From the NCBI GenBank assembly GCA_031431475.1, contig JANPDL010000008.1, positions 1 through 64,000 of the forward strand: a stretch of DNA of 64,000 bases, written 5' to 3'. Below the pieces are notes generated by a model. The model was not told the origin of the DNA. It ran no database searches and was given only the letters and a program-made list of their open reading frames with translations. Positions within the stretch are counted from its first letter, which is position 1; each line of letters starts with the position of its first letter. The stretch comes from JADCCX01 sp031431475. Lineage in GTDB: Bacteria > Pseudomonadota > Alphaproteobacteria > Rhizobiales > Beijerinckiaceae. The position numbers and the translations under genes are program-made. Of this stretch, positions 36,757 through 46,081 are shown one piece after another.

Positions 36757-37359
36757 ATGACTAACCCGACGAACGGCAAGGCCCCCGAGAGTACACCGAA
36801 TCCGGACATCGAAACGCCCGTTACACCCGAGGCCGAAGCCGCACCGGTTGATCCGGTCGCGGTGCTTGAAGCCGAGAAATTTGAGCTGAAGGACAAGCTC
36901 CTGCGTGCACTGGCCGAGATGGAAAACCTCCGTCGTCGCACCGAGAAAGATCTTGCCGACGCACGTACCTATGGCGTGACGCGCTTTGCCCGCGACATGC
37001 TGGATGTGGGCGACAACCTCCGCCGCGCGCTGGAAAGCGTGCCCGAAGAAGCCCGTGAAAGCGCTGATGGTGTCTTCAAAGGCCTGCTGGAAGGCATGGA
37101 CCTGACGGAGCGCGATTTCCTGAAGAAAATGGAAAGCCACGGCGTCCGCAAGATCGTGCCGGAGGGCCAGAAGTTCGATCCCAACCTGCATCAGGCCATG
37201 TTCGAGATTCCGGATGAGATCAAGCCTAACGGCACGGTGGTGAATGTCGTTCAGGCCGGCTACGTCATCGGCGATCGCGTGCTGCGCCCTGCCATGGTTG
37301 GCGTGTCCAAGGGCGGGCCGAGGGTTGTTCCGGGCGAGACGGTGAACAAGTCCGCCTGA
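36757..37359 (+). CDS. grpE: Nucleotide exchange factor GrpE
   Basis: GrpE releases ADP from DnaK. The 200-residue protein has an acidic N-terminus rich in Pro/Glu, a long coiled coil (about residues 30-85, LRALAEMENLRRRTEKDLAD) and the C-terminal beta domain ending with GYVIGDRVLRPAMVGVSKG. In relatives grpE usually follows hrcA, but here it follows glnD and hrcA lies at 59960. The ATG is preceded by a 12-bp palindrome rather than a clear ribosome binding site. Confidence 0.96.
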   Translation: MTNPTNGKAPESTPNPDIETPVTPEAEAAPVDPVAVLEAEKFELKDKLLRALAEMENLRRRTEKDLADARTYGVTRFARDMLDVGDNLRRALESVPEEARESADGVFKGLLEGMDLTERDFLKKMESHGVRKIVPEGQKFDPNLHQAMFEIPDEIKPNGTVVNVVQAGYVIGDRVLRPAMVGVSKGGPRVVPGETVNKSA

Positions 37360-37366
37360 ACCAAGC

Positions 37367-37933
37367 CTAACGGGTCACGGAGTAAACCAGCAGCTTCTTG
37401 TGCTTGCTTGTCCGGGTAAACAGGCCTTCCCTCGCCAGTTTCGTGACGATGGGCTTGGTCCGGCCCCAGCCGTCCGAGCCCTCGTAGAACACGATGCGGC
37501 CATTCTTCTTCATCTGCCGGATGACCTTGCGCAGCACCTCTTCGTCGGTCACGCCGCCGTAGCTTGCGGTCTTCTCGCTCCAGAACTCGCCGAGATGGAA
37601 CATTGTCGCGATATCGAATTTTGGCAGCAGCTTGCCGTTGAAGAGATAGATATCGCCGAAATGCATGGTGTAGTTGCGCGAGAGCCGGGGCTCCTCGATC
37701 GCCATCTTTGTGAACGCTTCGGTCTCGCCCGGTGAGGCCGTAACGCCGATGAAATAATTGGGCTCGCCCATCTTCAGGTTCTCGACGCCAACGAGGTGAT
37801 GGCTGCCGGTGCCGAAGTGGTAGATCACCTTGCCCTTGACCTGATCCGCCTTGATCCATTCCATGAAATGGAGATCGCAGGGGCACAGATCGAGGTTCAG
37901 GTCCCAGCTGGCGTCCCAGAAATGCATGGCCAT
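37367..37933 (-). CDS. Uncharacterised protein, methyltransferase-like C-terminus
   Basis: The 188-residue protein opens with an aromatic and acidic stretch (HFWDASWDLNLDLCPCDLHF). It has a possible Rossmann-like region (VIYHFGTGSHHLVGVEN) and ends with a segment resembling the last strands of class I methyltransferases (NGRIVFYEGSDGWGRTKP). A convincing SAM motif I is missing. It converges on grpE with a 7-base gap and is transcribed alone. Function is unknown. Confidence 0.7.
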   Translation of the reverse strand: MAMHFWDASWDLNLDLCPCDLHFMEWIKADQVKGKVIYHFGTGSHHLVGVENLKMGEPNYFIGVTASPGETEAFTKMAIEEPRLSRNYTMHFGDIYLFNGKLLPKFDIATMFHLGEFWSEKTASYGGVTDEEVLRKVIRQMKKNGRIVFYEGSDGWGRTKPIVTKLAREGLFTRTSKHKKLLVYSVTR

Positions 37934-38004
37934 GGATGGTGTCTCCTATGTGTTCTCGCTTTTCTAGGCCGATAAACCTGACCGTGCGTTGAACGAAATC
38001 ACGT

Positions 38005-39153
38005 TTAGTTATGCGCCCGCTTCAGCGCCTGATCCAGATCGGTGAACAGATCATCCGCACTCTCGATGCCTGCCGATAGGCGCAACAGATCAACTGGACA
38101 CGGCGATCCCGCGCCTTCGATTGAAGCCCGGTGCTCGATCAGGCTCTCCACCCCGCCCAGCGATGTTGCACGCTTCCACAGCTGCACCTCTTTCGCGGTG
38201 CGCACCGCACCAGCCTCGCCCCCTGTCACACGGATCGACAGCATGCCGCCGAAGCCGCCGCTCATCTGCCTCTTTGCGATAGCATGGCCTGCATCGGTGG
38301 CTAAACCGGGGTAGAGTACAGCGGTCACATGCGGATGCTTTGAAAATTTTTCCGCCAGTTCCATCGCATTGTTGCAGGCCGCCCGCACGCGCAGATCAAG
38401 CGTGCGCATGCCACGGATCAGCAGGAAAGCCTCGAACGGTCCGAGAATCGCACCCACGTTCTTGCGCACCATCTTGATGCGGTCCCAGTAGGCATCCGGC
38501 TGGCGGCAGGCCAGAGCTCCGGCCAGCACATCGGAATGGCCGTTGAGATACTTCGTGGCAGCGTGCATCACGATATCCGCTCCCAGTGCCAGCGGCTGAG
38601 ACAGGATTGGTGTGGCGCAGGTGGAGTCAACGGCTAGCCGAGCACCCGCCGCATGGGCGATTTCGGCGACCGCAGCGATATCTGTGACGCACCAGAGCGG
38701 ATTGGCGGGCGTCTCGGCCCAGATCAGTTTTGTTTTTGGCGTAACGGCGGCCCTGGTGGCTTTCAGATCCGTCATGTCGACGAAGCTGACGACGAGACCC
38801 CAGTGCCTGCCCTCGGTCAGCAGCCAGTTGCGCAAGGCCCAGTACATGACATTGGGTGCGATGATATGATCGCCCGGTGCCAGCGCCAGAAAACAGGCGA
38901 TAGCTGATGCCATGCCCGAGCCGAAGACCAGCGCCTCGGGCGCGCCTTCCAGCATGGCGATGATATGTTCCGCCTCGCGGATCGTGGCATTGTCCGGACG
39001 GCCATAGATGTTGCCAGTGCGGTACTGGTTGTCATCGTCGCGGATGAACGTCGTGGTGATGTGAATGGGCGGCACGATACCCATCGTGCCTGCATCGATC
39101 TTGCCCATGGCCTGTGCGGCGAGGGTGCGTTTGGTCCAGTTCGGCTTTGTCAT
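38005..39153 (-). CDS. PLP-dependent trans-sulfuration enzyme (MetB/MetC family)
   Basis: The 382-residue protein belongs to the Cys/Met metabolism PLP family that makes or breaks C-S bonds. The PLP lysine is in AATKYLNGHSDV, and the phosphate-binding string is LVFGSGMASAI. The ATG at 39153 lies 13 bases after the argE stop; a TTG at 39186 would overlap argE. Sequence alone does not separate beta-lyase from gamma-synthase. Its operon with a deacetylase and LysR regulator suggests catabolism of a sulfur amino acid derivative. Confidence 0.87.
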   Translation of the reverse strand: MTKPNWTKRTLAAQAMGKIDAGTMGIVPPIHITTTFIRDDDNQYRTGNIYGRPDNATIREAEHIIAMLEGAPEALVFGSGMASAIACFLALAPGDHIIAPNVMYWALRNWLLTEGRHWGLVVSFVDMTDLKATRAAVTPKTKLIWAETPANPLWCVTDIAAVAEIAHAAGARLAVDSTCATPILSQPLALGADIVMHAATKYLNGHSDVLAGALACRQPDAYWDRIKMVRKNVGAILGPFEAFLLIRGMRTLDLRVRAACNNAMELAEKFSKHPHVTAVLYPGLATDAGHAIAKRQMSGGFGGMLSIRVTGGEAGAVRTAKEVQLWKRATSLGGVESLIEHRASIEGAGSPCPVDLLRLSAGIESADDLFTDLDQALKRAHN

Positions 39154-39166
39154 GCCGGAGGGTATG

Positions 39167-40330
39167 TCACGCCCGGCACTCGTCAATCAAGCGCCGGATG
39201 AAGCTGTTGCACTTGTCGAGGTCCGACACGAGAATCCACTCGTCCGGCTTGTGCGCCTGATCGATATCGCCTGGGCCGACGACGACGGAAGGGATGCCCG
39301 CCATGTTCTGGAACAGGCTGGCTTCCGTGCCATAGGCCACTTTCGCATGGTCGTTGCGCCCGGCAAGCCTCTTGGCCATGGTCACCGCCATATGATCCGG
39401 CGCGGTTTCAAGCGCGGGCAGGTTGGGCCTCAATTCGAAGCTGAAGCCCGCCGTCGGCTCGATGCGCTTCATGCGTGGTGTCAGTTCCTCATGGGCGTAC
39501 CGCACGATTTCATTGATGTAGGTCATCGGATCATCCGCGCTGATATTGCGGCATTCAAACGAGATTTCTGCGTGATGCGGAACGATGTTGGGCGAGGTGC
39601 CGCCGGTGAACAGTCCGGTGTGCATGGTCGAATGCGGCACGTCATAGAGCGCATCGCGCTTGCCGCTGGCTTCCTGCGCCTCGGCCATGTCCTTGATCCT
39701 TGCCACAAGACGCGCGCCATACTCCACCGCATTGACACCGTGCGGGGCAAGCGAAGAATGGGCTGCTTTGCCCGAAACCGTGCAGATCACGCGCTGTCCG
39801 CCCTTGTGACCGATGATGACCTGCATCGAGGAAGGTTCTCCGATGAACGCAGCGACGGGCTTCGGCTCACGCGGAGCCAGATGCACCAGCATGTCGCGCA
39901 CGCCGGTGCAGCCGACTTCCTCGTCATAACTGTATGCCAGATGGATCGGTGTCTTGAGATTGGCCTTCACCATGGCGGGGACCATGGCCAATGTGCAGGC
40001 CAGAAAGCCCTTCATGTCGCAGGCTCCGCGACCGTAAGCCTTGCCGTCCTGCACCGTGAGCTTGAAGGGGTCGGTGCTCCAGTTCTGACCGTCCACCGGG
40101 ACAACATCGGTATGGGCCGACAGCACATAGCCCGGCACATCCTTCGGCCCGATGATGGCATAGAGGTTATGCTTGTCACCCTCGGCATTCACGAACACCT
40201 CCGTCGCGACGCCGTGTTTTGAAAGATATGCCACGATCCAGTCCGCGCAGGGGATGTTGCTGTTGCGGCTGGTGGTGTCGAAGGCAACGAGCCTTTTGAG
40301 GATATCGAGGGTCGTGGCGAGATCGGTCAT
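39167..40330 (-). CDS. argE: ArgE-type N-acetyl amino acid deacetylase
   Basis: The 387-residue M20 metallopeptidase resembles acetylornithine deacetylase. Metal and catalytic residues are visible in SAHTDVVPVDG (His, Asp), GRGACDMKGF (Asp) and YSYDEEVGCTG (Glu). Hyphomicrobiales commonly make ornithine through ArgJ, so such ArgE paralogues often serve other N-acyl amino acids. The gene lies 6 bases after a LysR regulator and before a PLP lyase, which favours a catabolic role. Confidence 0.85.
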   Translation of the reverse strand: MTDLATTLDILKRLVAFDTTSRNSNIPCADWIVAYLSKHGVATEVFVNAEGDKHNLYAIIGPKDVPGYVLSAHTDVVPVDGQNWSTDPFKLTVQDGKAYGRGACDMKGFLACTLAMVPAMVKANLKTPIHLAYSYDEEVGCTGVRDMLVHLAPREPKPVAAFIGEPSSMQVIIGHKGGQRVICTVSGKAAHSSLAPHGVNAVEYGARLVARIKDMAEAQEASGKRDALYDVPHSTMHTGLFTGGTSPNIVPHHAEISFECRNISADDPMTYINEIVRYAHEELTPRMKRIEPTAGFSFELRPNLPALETAPDHMAVTMAKRLAGRNDHAKVAYGTEASLFQNMAGIPSVVVGPGDIDQAHKPDEWILVSDLDKCNSFIRRLIDECRA

Positions 40331-40336
40331 GGTGCC

Positions 40337-41269
40337 TCAGCGGATGGGGAAAGAGTAGCCGTCTTCGGTCTGGTTCAGACGGACGAAATCAATAAAGCGG
40401 CGTGCGGCGCGAGTAGCCGGGGCTGCCGTCGAGAGCACGAAGGACGTCTCGAACGGCACCTTGGGCGTGAAAGGCCGCATCACGACATCGGTATCGCCCC
40501 TGAAGGCAACCGGAAACGGATTGATCAGCGTGATGCCCGTGCCGCGCCGGACAAGTTCATAGGCAATCGCCGATGTTGCGGCCTCGATCACGATACGGGG
40601 CTCGGACCCTGCATCCTGAAAAATGCGTTCGTGAATGCTGCGCACCGATATGCGCCGGGACAAAGCGATGAACGGTTGAAGATGCAGATCCGTCGGGATG
40701 ATTTCCTGCTTTGCCGCCAGCGGATGATTCGCCGCCATGACGGCATGGGAGGTCGAGCGCCGGAATGGTTCGAAGAAAACGCTGGGGTGATGAGGCTGTG
40801 AATCTGTTATGCCGATGTCGAAATTGCCATCAGCCATCTTGGCGATGATATCGGCTGTAATTCCGATTTCGAGATGCAGTCTCGTTCCCGGTTCAGCCCG
40901 GTTGAAATCAGCGACCATCTGCGGAAGGAAGCGGTGCGCAATGGTGGGCGGTGCAATCAGACGGATGGTTTCGCCATCGGCCAGTGCGCCCGGCATTTGA
41001 CCCAGCCGGTCCAGTGCCTGAAAAACCGGCTGGCTGTCGTGATAGAGCTGGATGCCGTCCTGTGTGGCAACCAGCCGACCGCCCTCGCGGCGAAACAGGA
41101 TCTTGCCAAGCCGGTGCTCAAGGTCCTGTATGGCCCGTGAGATGGCAGGTTGGGAAACGCCGAGCTTGTGCGCTGCCGAGGTGGTTTTGCGGGCCTCGAC
41201 CAGCGCATGCAGCGCCTCGAGTTCCCGGAAGCTGGGTCGTCGATCACGCAGTTCGTGTCCGTTGCGCAT
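40337..41269 (-). CDS. LysR family transcriptional regulator
   Basis: The 310-residue protein has an N-terminal HTH at about residues 12-72 (TSAAHKLGVSQPAISRAI) and an effector-binding domain at about 100-305. It is the first gene of the LysR-argE-PLP enzyme unit and is divergent from the dipeptide-type ABC operon. It probably controls both directions through the shared 199-base gap. The inducer is unknown but should relate to the transported substrate. Confidence 0.92.
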   Translation of the reverse strand: MRNGHELRDRRPSFRELEALHALVEARKTTSAAHKLGVSQPAISRAIQDLEHRLGKILFRREGGRLVATQDGIQLYHDSQPVFQALDRLGQMPGALADGETIRLIAPPTIAHRFLPQMVADFNRAEPGTRLHLEIGITADIIAKMADGNFDIGITDSQPHHPSVFFEPFRRSTSHAVMAANHPLAAKQEIIPTDLHLQPFIALSRRISVRSIHERIFQDAGSEPRIVIEAATSAIAYELVRRGTGITLINPFPVAFRGDTDVVMRPFTPKVPFETSFVLSTAAPATRAARRFIDFVRLNQTEDGYSFPIR

Positions 41270-41318
41270 ATTTCTATGTGTTTCAGTTATATAAATCTAA
41301 CTTACAAATGCTATTTCC

Positions 41319-41328
41319 GCATATATGC
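41319..41328. promoter_or_regulatory. Palindrome in the LysR/ABC divergent promoter region
   Basis: GCATATATGC is a perfect 10-bp palindrome in an AT-rich block 50 bases from the LysR start and 140 bases before the binding-protein ATG. It is a reasonable LysR-type half of a control region, but is short and unproven. Confidence 0.35.
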
Positions 41329-41468
41329 TGTTGTCAATGGGGTGCTGTTGACAAGACGCGACCTTCAAGCCGGATATCCTCTTGCATCCGGTGAAAGGGA
41401 GTGCAGAGTTGAAGGCATCGCGCCAGACGCTGCTTGGGACAGTGGCGGGTATTGAGGGGAGTTCAAAA

Positions 41469-43043
41469 ATGACGAAGACCAGATCGATTTTGGCCATTGC
41501 TGCGGGTCTGCTGTTTGCGCAGGCCGCAGTCGCGCAGGAGCTGCGCATCGGCATCTCAGCCGAGCCAAGCTCCGCCGACCCGCACTATCATAACCTCACG
41601 CCCAACAACATGTTGGCCCGGCAGGTGTATGAGCCGCTTGTCGGGCAGGACAAGAACCAGGCGCTCACGCCACTGCTGGCCGAAAGCTGGAAGGCGATTG
41701 ACGACACGACATGGGAGTTCAAGCTTCGCAAGGGCGTGAAGTTTCACGACGGCTCAGAGTTCACGGCTGACGATGTGATCGCGACCTTCGAGCGTGCGCC
41801 CAACGTGCCAAGGAGCCCATCGTCCTTTGCGGCCTATGTAAAGGGCAAGACACTGGAGAAGGTGGACAGCCACACGATCCGCATCAAGACGCCTATGCCT
41901 GCACCGCTGGTGCCGACAGACCTCTCCACCTTTGGCGTCATCCCCAAGGCCTGCAAGGACACGACGACCGAGGATTTCAACGCTGGAAAATGCGCAGCGG
42001 GCGGTACTGGTCCTTACAAATACACCGAATACAAGCCGGGCGACCGCGTCACGCTTTCACGCAATGACAGCTACTGGGGCCCGAAGTCTGTCTGGGAGAA
42101 GGCCACGTTCCGCTTCATGACCTCGGCACCCACCCGCGTGGCGGCTTTGCTCGCCGGCGACGTTGATCTGATCGAGAATGTGCCGACGGCGGATGTCGAG
42201 CGTCTCAAGGCCAACGCCAATCTCACTGTGGCCAGCACTGCCTCGAACCGGGTGATCTATTTCCACATGGATCACTTCCGGGAGATATCGCCTTTCATCA
42301 AGGCGAAGGACGGCTCCGAGATCAAGAACCCGTTGCGCGACAAGCGCGTGCGGCAGGCTCTTTCCATGGCGATCAACCGCCCTGCCATCGTCGACCGCAT
42401 CATGGAGAAGGAAGCGATTCCCGCCGGCCAGCTCCTGCCGGAACAGTTCTTCGGAACCTCGAAGAAGCTGAAGCCATTGGCCTTCAACCTCGATGGAGCC
42501 AAGAAGCTGCTGGCGGATGCCGGTTTCCCCAATGGTTTCAAGATCAAGATGCATGGCCCTAACGGGCGCTATCTCAATGACACCAAGATCATCGAGGCGG
42601 TTGCCCAGATGTGGACGCGTCTTGGTCTTGAGGTCGAGGTCGAGACCATTCCACCCGCCAACTTCTTCTCCCGCGCTTCGCAAGGCGCGCCGGGCAACCT
42701 GCCGGAGTTCTCCATGATCCTCGTGGGCTGGTCTGCGGGTACGGGCGAAAGCTCGGATTCACTGAAGGCACTGCTCGCCACATTCAACCGCGACAAGGGC
42801 ATGGGCGCGACCAACCGCGGCCGCTATTCCAACCTGGCATTCGACACCAAGCTGGAAGAAGGCCTGCGCACCGTTGACGACAAGAAGCGTGATGCGCTGT
42901 TTGGCGAAGCCATGGAAATCGGTATGGAGGATGTGGGGCTTATCCCAACGCACTACCAGCTGAACACCTGGGCCATGCGCAAGGGCTTCACCTACGAGGC
43001 GCGCTCTGATGAGTACACGCTGGCGACCAGCGCGGCGAAGTAG
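41469..43043 (+). CDS. ABC transporter substrate-binding protein, family 5 (DppA/OppA-like)
   Basis: The 524-residue periplasmic protein has a signal peptide (about 22 residues, ending AVAQE) and the SBP_bac_5 fold, with PLLAESWKAIDDTTWEFKLR and the KFHDGSEFTADDV signature. The ATG at 41469 is chosen because it gives a classical signal peptide; the frame start at 41382 does not. It heads an operon with two permeases, two ATPases and a dipeptidase. Peptides or N-acyl amino acids are likely ligands. Confidence 0.92.
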   Translation: MTKTRSILAIAAGLLFAQAAVAQELRIGISAEPSSADPHYHNLTPNNMLARQVYEPLVGQDKNQALTPLLAESWKAIDDTTWEFKLRKGVKFHDGSEFTADDVIATFERAPNVPRSPSSFAAYVKGKTLEKVDSHTIRIKTPMPAPLVPTDLSTFGVIPKACKDTTTEDFNAGKCAAGGTGPYKYTEYKPGDRVTLSRNDSYWGPKSVWEKATFRFMTSAPTRVAALLAGDVDLIENVPTADVERLKANANLTVASTASNRVIYFHMDHFREISPFIKAKDGSEIKNPLRDKRVRQALSMAINRPAIVDRIMEKEAIPAGQLLPEQFFGTSKKLKPLAFNLDGAKKLLADAGFPNGFKIKMHGPNGRYLNDTKIIEAVAQMWTRLGLEVEVETIPPANFFSRASQGAPGNLPEFSMILVGWSAGTGESSDSLKALLATFNRDKGMGATNRGRYSNLAFDTKLEEGLRTVDDKKRDALFGEAMEIGMEDVGLIPTHYQLNTWAMRKGFTYEARSDEYTLATSAAK

Positions 43044-43054
43044 TGCTGTCGCCG

Positions 43055-43175
43055 TGCTTCTCCCTTGGGAGAAGCTGCCCGCCGGATGGCGGGCTGATGA
43101 GGGAGCAACCCCGACCTTTGTGGTTCTCCCTCATCCGTCATCCTCCGCATGACACCTTCTCCCAAGGGAGAAGGA
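43055..43175. repeat. RIME-like mosaic palindrome
   Basis: Two arms each begin with a self-complementary block: CTTCTCCCTTGGGAGAAG (43057-43074) and CCTTCTCCCAAGGGAGAAGG (43155-43174). The arms continue as inverted copies through GATGAGGGAG and CTCCCTCATC. This matches the pattern of rhizobial intergenic mosaic elements. It lies between the binding protein and permease genes and could form a hairpin that lowers permease expression. Confidence 0.8.
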
Positions 43176-43203
43176 CTTTACCCGCGCCCTATCGAAGAAG
43201 CCC

Positions 43204-44181
43204 ATGACCGCATTCATCCTCCGAAGACTGGCGCAATCCGCGGGTGTGATCCTCGCGATGATCGTCATTGTCTTTTTCGGCGTGAACGTCGTGGGTGATC
43301 CCACCTATATCCTCGTTTCCCCTGATATGACGCAGGACCAGATCGAGGAAACCCGCCGTGGTCTCGGTCTGGACCGTCCTATCTATGAGCAGTTCTGGAT
43401 TTTCCTGAAAGGCGCGCTTTCTGGCGACATGGGGCGCTCTTTCGTCCACGGCGAGCCTGCGATCCAGCTCATCCTCTCGCGCATGCCCGCCACACTGGAG
43501 CTTGCCTTCGTGGCACTGGTGTTGGCCGTCGTCATTGGTATCCCTCTTGGGCTTTATGCCGGATTGAAACCGGACTCCCGGCTGTCACGCGGCATCATGG
43601 CGGTGTCGATCCTCGGTTTCTCACTGCCCACCTTCTGGGTTGGCCTGATGATGATCCTTATCTTCGCCGTAGTGCTGGGCTGGCTGCCCGCCACGGGACG
43701 CGGCGAGACAGCGAGCCTGCTGGGCTGGCAAACCTCGCTGCTGACGCTGAATGGCTGGAGCCATATCCTTCTGCCAGCCCTCAATCTGGCGCTGCTCAAA
43801 ATCAGCCTTGTGATCCGTTTGGCCCGCGCCGGAGCCCGCGAGGCCGCGTTGATGGATTATGTGAAATTCGCCCGCGCCAAAGGTCTTTCGCAAGGCCGCA
43901 TCATTGGCGTGCATATCCTGAAGAATATCCTCATTCCCATCGTCACCGTGCTTGGCCTCGAGTTCGGCTCTCTCGTCGCGTTTTCGGTGGTGACGGAGAC
44001 AATCTTCGCCTGGCCCGGCATGGGCAAGCTGCTGCTGGAGGCGATCCAGCGGCTGGATCGGCCGGTGATCGTCGCTTACGTGATCGTGGTTGTTGTACTC
44101 TTCGTCACCATCAATCTGCTGGTCGATATCCTCTATTCGCTGCTCGATCCGCGCGTGCGGCTGTCGGAGGCCAAGGCATGA
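43204..44181 (+). CDS. Dipeptide-type ABC transporter permease (DppB-like)
   Basis: The 325-residue inner-membrane protein has about six spans. The N-terminal motif LRRLAQSAGVILAMIVIVFF is typical of DppB/OppB. The EAA loop lies near residues 218-240 (DYVKFARAKGLSQGRIIGVH). It overlaps the next permease gene by four bases (ATGA). It is separated from the binding-protein gene by the RIME-like element. Confidence 0.93.
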   Translation: MTAFILRRLAQSAGVILAMIVIVFFGVNVVGDPTYILVSPDMTQDQIEETRRGLGLDRPIYEQFWIFLKGALSGDMGRSFVHGEPAIQLILSRMPATLELAFVALVLAVVIGIPLGLYAGLKPDSRLSRGIMAVSILGFSLPTFWVGLMMILIFAVVLGWLPATGRGETASLLGWQTSLLTLNGWSHILLPALNLALLKISLVIRLARAGAREAALMDYVKFARAKGLSQGRIIGVHILKNILIPIVTVLGLEFGSLVAFSVVTETIFAWPGMGKLLLEAIQRLDRPVIVAYVIVVVVLFVTINLLVDILYSLLDPRVRLSEAKA

Positions 44182-45101
44182 CCGATGTCGCACAAAAAAT
44201 AGCGTTGCCGCCGACTGTGGTGATACGCGAGGAAACACCCTTCCGCCGCTTCGTTTCGCAATTTCTTGAAGACAAGGTCGCGGTCTTCGGACTCGTGCTC
44301 CTTGCCACTGTCGTCTTGCTGGCACTGCTGGCACCCTGGATTTCGCCGCAGAATCCCTATGATCTCGGCAAGGTCGATCTGATGGATTCGAAGCAGCCGC
44401 CGGGCGAGATGGCAGGTGACGGTTTCCGCATGTGGCTGGGATCGGATGGCGTGGGGCGCGATCTCCTCTCCGGCATTCTCTACGGCCTGCGCATCTCACT
44501 GATGGTCGGTGTCATCTCCGGTGTCATCGCGGCAAGTGTCGGCATGTCGGTGGGTCTTGTCGCGGCCTATGCGGGTGGGCGGGTCGAGAGCATCATCATG
44601 CGCATTGTCGATCTGCAGCTGTCGCTGCCCACGGTGCTCGTGGCACTCATCCTGGTCGCCATGCTGGGCAAGGGCGTCGACAAGATCATCTTTGCCCTCG
44701 TCATCGTGCAATGGGCTTATTACGCCCGCACCGTGCGTGGCTCGGCGCTGGTGGAGCGGAGAAAGGAATATGTCGAGGCGGCACAGTCACTTGGGCTTTC
44801 CAACGCGCGTATCATCTTCCGGCATATCCTGCCCAACGTCACTGCGCCCGTGATCGTCATCGCCACGGTGCAGACCGCGCATGCCATAGCGCTGGAAGCC
44901 ACGCTGTCGTTTCTGGGCGTCGGCTTGCCGCAGACAGAGCCATCGCTGGGCGTTCTGATCGCCAACGGATTCCAGTATCTGCTGTCGGGCAAATACTGGA
45001 TATCGACCTTCCCCGGCATCGCGCTGCTGGTGACGATCGTGGCGATCAATCTGGTGGGTGATCGCTTGCGGGATGTGTTGAACCCCCGTCTGGAGAAGTG
45101 A
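44178..45101 (+). CDS. Dipeptide-type ABC transporter permease (DppC-like)
   Basis: The 307-residue permease carries the OppC-type N-terminal cytoplasmic region and about six spans. WLGSDGVGRDLLSGILYGLR and the EAA loop EAAQSLGLSNARIIFRHILP are typical. It pairs with the upstream permease to form the membrane channel. Its stop overlaps the start of the first ATPase gene, showing tight coupling. Confidence 0.93.
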   Translation: MTDVAQKIALPPTVVIREETPFRRFVSQFLEDKVAVFGLVLLATVVLLALLAPWISPQNPYDLGKVDLMDSKQPPGEMAGDGFRMWLGSDGVGRDLLSGILYGLRISLMVGVISGVIAASVGMSVGLVAAYAGGRVESIIMRIVDLQLSLPTVLVALILVAMLGKGVDKIIFALVIVQWAYYARTVRGSALVERRKEYVEAAQSLGLSNARIIFRHILPNVTAPVIVIATVQTAHAIALEATLSFLGVGLPQTEPSLGVLIANGFQYLLSGKYWISTFPGIALLVTIVAINLVGDRLRDVLNPRLEK

Positions 45102-46081
45102 TGCTCCCCGTTCTCTCCGTCTCCAACCTGAAGACCCATTTCTTCACCCGCGCGGGTGTGGTGAAATCCGTCGATGGCATCTCTTTTGATGTCAACCGTG
45201 GCGAGGTCATGGGCCTCGTTGGAGAATCCGGCTCGGGCAAGACTGTTACCGGGTTCTCGATCATGGGCCTTGTCGATGCGCCGGGCCGCATCGTCGAAGG
45301 CTCGATCAAGCTCAATGGCCGCGAACTTGTCGGTCTGCCCGAGAACGAGATGCGGGGTTTCCGGGGCCGGGAGGTTGCCATGATCTTCCAGGACCCGATG
45401 ATGACTCTGAACCCGGTGTTGCGCATCGATACGCAGATGATGGAAGCGGTGCTCGCCCACGAGTCTGTGTCGAAGCAGGAAGCCCGCACCCGCGCCCGCG
45501 ATGCGCTGGGCAAGGTCGGCATTCCCTCGCCAGAGGAACGCCTGTCGGCCTATCCGCACCAGTTTTCAGGTGGCATGCGCCAGCGCGTCGCCATCGCCAT
45601 CGCGCTGCTCAACAAGCCGTCGCTGATCGTCTGCGACGAGCCGACGACGGCGCTTGATGTGACGATCCAAAGCCAGATTCTGGCCGAGATGCAGAAACTG
45701 TGCGCTGAAACGGGCACGGCGCTGATCTGGGTGACCCATGATCTCACGGTGGTGGCCGGTCTCGCGGACCGTCTCGCCGTGATGTATGCCGGTCGGATCG
45801 TCGAGAGCGGCGGCATCGATGATGTGCTGGATCATCCGATCCATCCCTACACGTTCGGCCTTCTCGGTTCCGTGCCATCGCGTGGCAAGCGTGGCGAACC
45901 GTTGCGACAGATTCCCGGTTCTGCACCGTCGTTGGCAAGATTACCCGAGGGCTGTGCTTTTCGCCCGCGCTGCACCTTCCAGACCGATGCCTGCTGTGAG
46001 GCGCCCGCCGCGAAGGATTATCCCGGCGGACGCATGGCCCGCTGCTGCCATCCGCTGAATGCAACGGAGAAGGCTGCGTGA
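45101..46081 (+). CDS. Dipeptide-type ABC transporter ATPase (DppD-like)
   Basis: The 326-residue ATPase has Walker A GESGSGKTVT, signature FSGGMRQRVAIA and Walker B LIVCDEPTTALD. The C-terminal oligopeptide-transporter extension is cysteine-rich (CAFRPRCTFQTDAC). The ATG at 45101 overlaps the permease TGA by one base; GTG at 45098 is an alternative. GGAG lies 5 bases before the ATG. Confidence 0.93.
   Translation: MLPVLSVSNLKTHFFTRAGVVKSVDGISFDVNRGEVMGLVGESGSGKTVTGFSIMGLVDAPGRIVEGSIKLNGRELVGLPENEMRGFRGREVAMIFQDPMMTLNPVLRIDTQMMEAVLAHESVSKQEARTRARDALGKVGIPSPEERLSAYPHQFSGGMRQRVAIAIALLNKPSLIVCDEPTTALDVTIQSQILAEMQKLCAETGTALIWVTHDLTVVAGLADRLAVMYAGRIVESGGIDDVLDHPIHPYTFGLLGSVPSRGKRGEPLRQIPGSAPSLARLPEGCAFRPRCTFQTDACCEAPAAKDYPGGRMARCCHPLNATEKAA

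Noticed and set aside
43621..44499. 292-codon minus-strand open frame across two permease genes
   Set aside because: It has a shadow composition and crosses the coupled permease junction, while both permeases are clear family members.
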